DNA from: Phyllostachys edulis
Taxonomy: Eukaryota; Streptophyta; Magnoliopsida; Poales; Poaceae
Assembly (NCBI GenBank): GCA_036346405.1
Contig: CM070548.1
Span: 72,325,739 to 72,389,738, forward strand
Length of the DNA stretch: 64,000 nt
Direction: 5' to 3'
Numbering within the stretch: the stretch's first letter is position 1; every line of letters starts with the position of its first letter. The notes beneath the pieces are model-generated. The model searched no databases, was not told the origin of the DNA, and saw only the letters and a list, made by a program, of their open reading frames with translations. Positions 63,394 to 64,000 of the stretch are shown piece by piece. The position numbers and the translations under genes are program-made.

Positions 63394-64000
63394 TGTCGAC
63401 GATCGAGTCACCGATCTTACAAAATAAATAGAGGAAAATGGCTAAGAGTTCTTGGATGAGAATAGGATTGCTCTTTATTGTAATGAACTGGATCTTTACA
63501 GGGGGTGCCTTGGGCAAGGCAGCAGACTAGCCCTAATTACACTTGGTGTTGTGATTGCTATGTTATAGATCACTAGGTCTTGTCTCCGATGATCCTAATG
63601 TGGTTGTAGATCGTCGATCCTGAATAATCTGTCCTTCCTTTTGTTTGCATTCTTCTTTAAATAACTGACGAAGTGGTGGCAATTACTCCTAGAAGAAGTG
63701 TCCTTTGGGAGTGTCATGTCCGGTCGGAGAAGCGGTGGCAGTTGGTGAAAAACCAACTGACCAGCAATTGATATCAGTGGGAGATAAACACCATACAGTA
63801 GTTATTGCCAGTGACTTAGGGTTGTAAACGTCGTGTGGTTTGGAACAAATAAGACATGTGTTTCATTCATCACACGGTAAGGAATACACTTGGAATCGAA
63901 TCCAAGTACCAGTTCACTACTTCTCTGAGCGATTACAGTGGGGATAAAATCTGAGACCTCATCGACACAGGTACCACAATGTAACCTCTGGAATCGTCAT
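63394..64000 (-). repeat. 5' LTR of Tat3, incomplete at the window edge
   Basis: 607 bases visible. Compared with the 3' LTR at 52,227-52,901 it has many substitutions and a stretch of about 80 bases at 63,885-63,975 not present in the 3' LTR at the same place. The visible divergence is roughly one in ten, far higher than in the SIRE LTRs, so Tat3 is old. Confidence 0.78.

Larger units (their letters stand above)
22448..64000 (+). mobile_element. Tat1: Tat-type Ty3/Gypsy element, interrupted by nested insertions, 3' end beyond the window
   Basis: The 5' LTR is 22,448-23,122. Coding runs gag, protease, RT, RNase H, archaeal-type second RNase H and integrase from 23,221 to 28,886. It resumes in register at 49,294-49,858 after insertion X, followed by a spacer and a reverse-strand extra gene at 50,830-52,226. 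That gene is cut by a second Tat element (Tat3), so the remainder and 3' LTR should lie right of 64,000. The second RNase H and the extra antisense ORF are hallmarks of the Tat/Retand group. Multiple stops and frameshifts make it non-autonomous. The 5' border is set by comparison with the Tat3 3' LTR and is the least certain point. Confidence 0.85.
52227..64000 (-). mobile_element. Tat3: second Tat-type Gypsy element, minus strand, inserted in the extra gene of Tat1; carries Z; 5' end beyond the window
   Basis: Has a minus-strand LTR at 52,227-52,901, an extra gene on the plus strand (53,175-56,008), gag on the minus strand (62,093-63,291) and a second minus-strand LTR from 63,394 to past the window end. 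This is a Tat element in reverse orientation, in the same arrangement as Tat1. Pol is missing: between the extra gene and gag there is only Z. Tat1 coding resumes its pattern at 52,226, so Tat3 inserted there. Its left flank is gtctt, and the matching duplication should lie just past 64,000. Joining of left and right parts into one element is inference. Confidence 0.7.

Overview
This is plant nuclear DNA, almost certainly from a grass. The grounds are grass-type LTR retrotransposons (a Maximus/SIRE-like Copia, Tat-type Gypsy elements with a second RNase H and an extra reverse-strand ORF, a chromovirus with an initiator-Met tRNA primer site), GC-rich first exons, and plant mobile domain (PMD) gene debris. 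I see no intact host gene. Nearly all of the window is transposable elements nested inside each other and decayed to different degrees. This is what gene-poor heterochromatin of a large grass genome looks like.

Left part (1-22,447). A damaged locus carries a coding remnant (1-434), a 31-bp minisatellite, a TATA box and a small decayed gene (about 7,180-7,940). A Copia element (714-6,952, target duplication gtgat) sits inside the minisatellite. A chromovirus (8,462-13,324) sits inside a short tandem duplication. Both lie on the minus strand, and both have lost a piece of pol just after the reverse transcriptase catalytic motif. At 14,818-15,032 there is a cluster of small palindromes like the ends of a DNA transposon. 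A multi-exon PMD-type pseudogene on the minus strand (about 15,690-22,283) is split by a hAT transposon (16,511-20,229) with a perfect 8-bp target duplication.

Right part (22,448-64,000). This is essentially one nest. A Tat-type Gypsy element (Tat1, plus strand) starts at 22,448 and runs off the window. Its integrase gene is cut by element X (28,887-49,288, target duplication cagag). The integrase reading frame resumes in register on the far side, which fixes both borders to the base. X has no coding capacity and looks like a very long solo LTR with a large 30-bp minisatellite. X carries an opposite-strand LTR-like block Y (about 30,123-33,402) and a SIRE/Maximus Copia element (36,105-47,761, target duplication gagca). 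Past the Tat1 integrase lies its extra reverse-strand gene (50,830-52,226). That gene is interrupted by Tat3, a second Tat element on the minus strand (52,227 to beyond 64,000). Tat3 carries its own copy of the extra gene (plus strand, with a TATA box) and a rearranged block Z (56,009-62,092) made of two LTR-like halves facing away from each other.

Element borders, LTR pairs, target duplications and domain motifs were read directly from the sequence. Family and lineage names are assignments from known motifs and were not checked by database search. The coding regions are pseudogenes unless stated otherwise.
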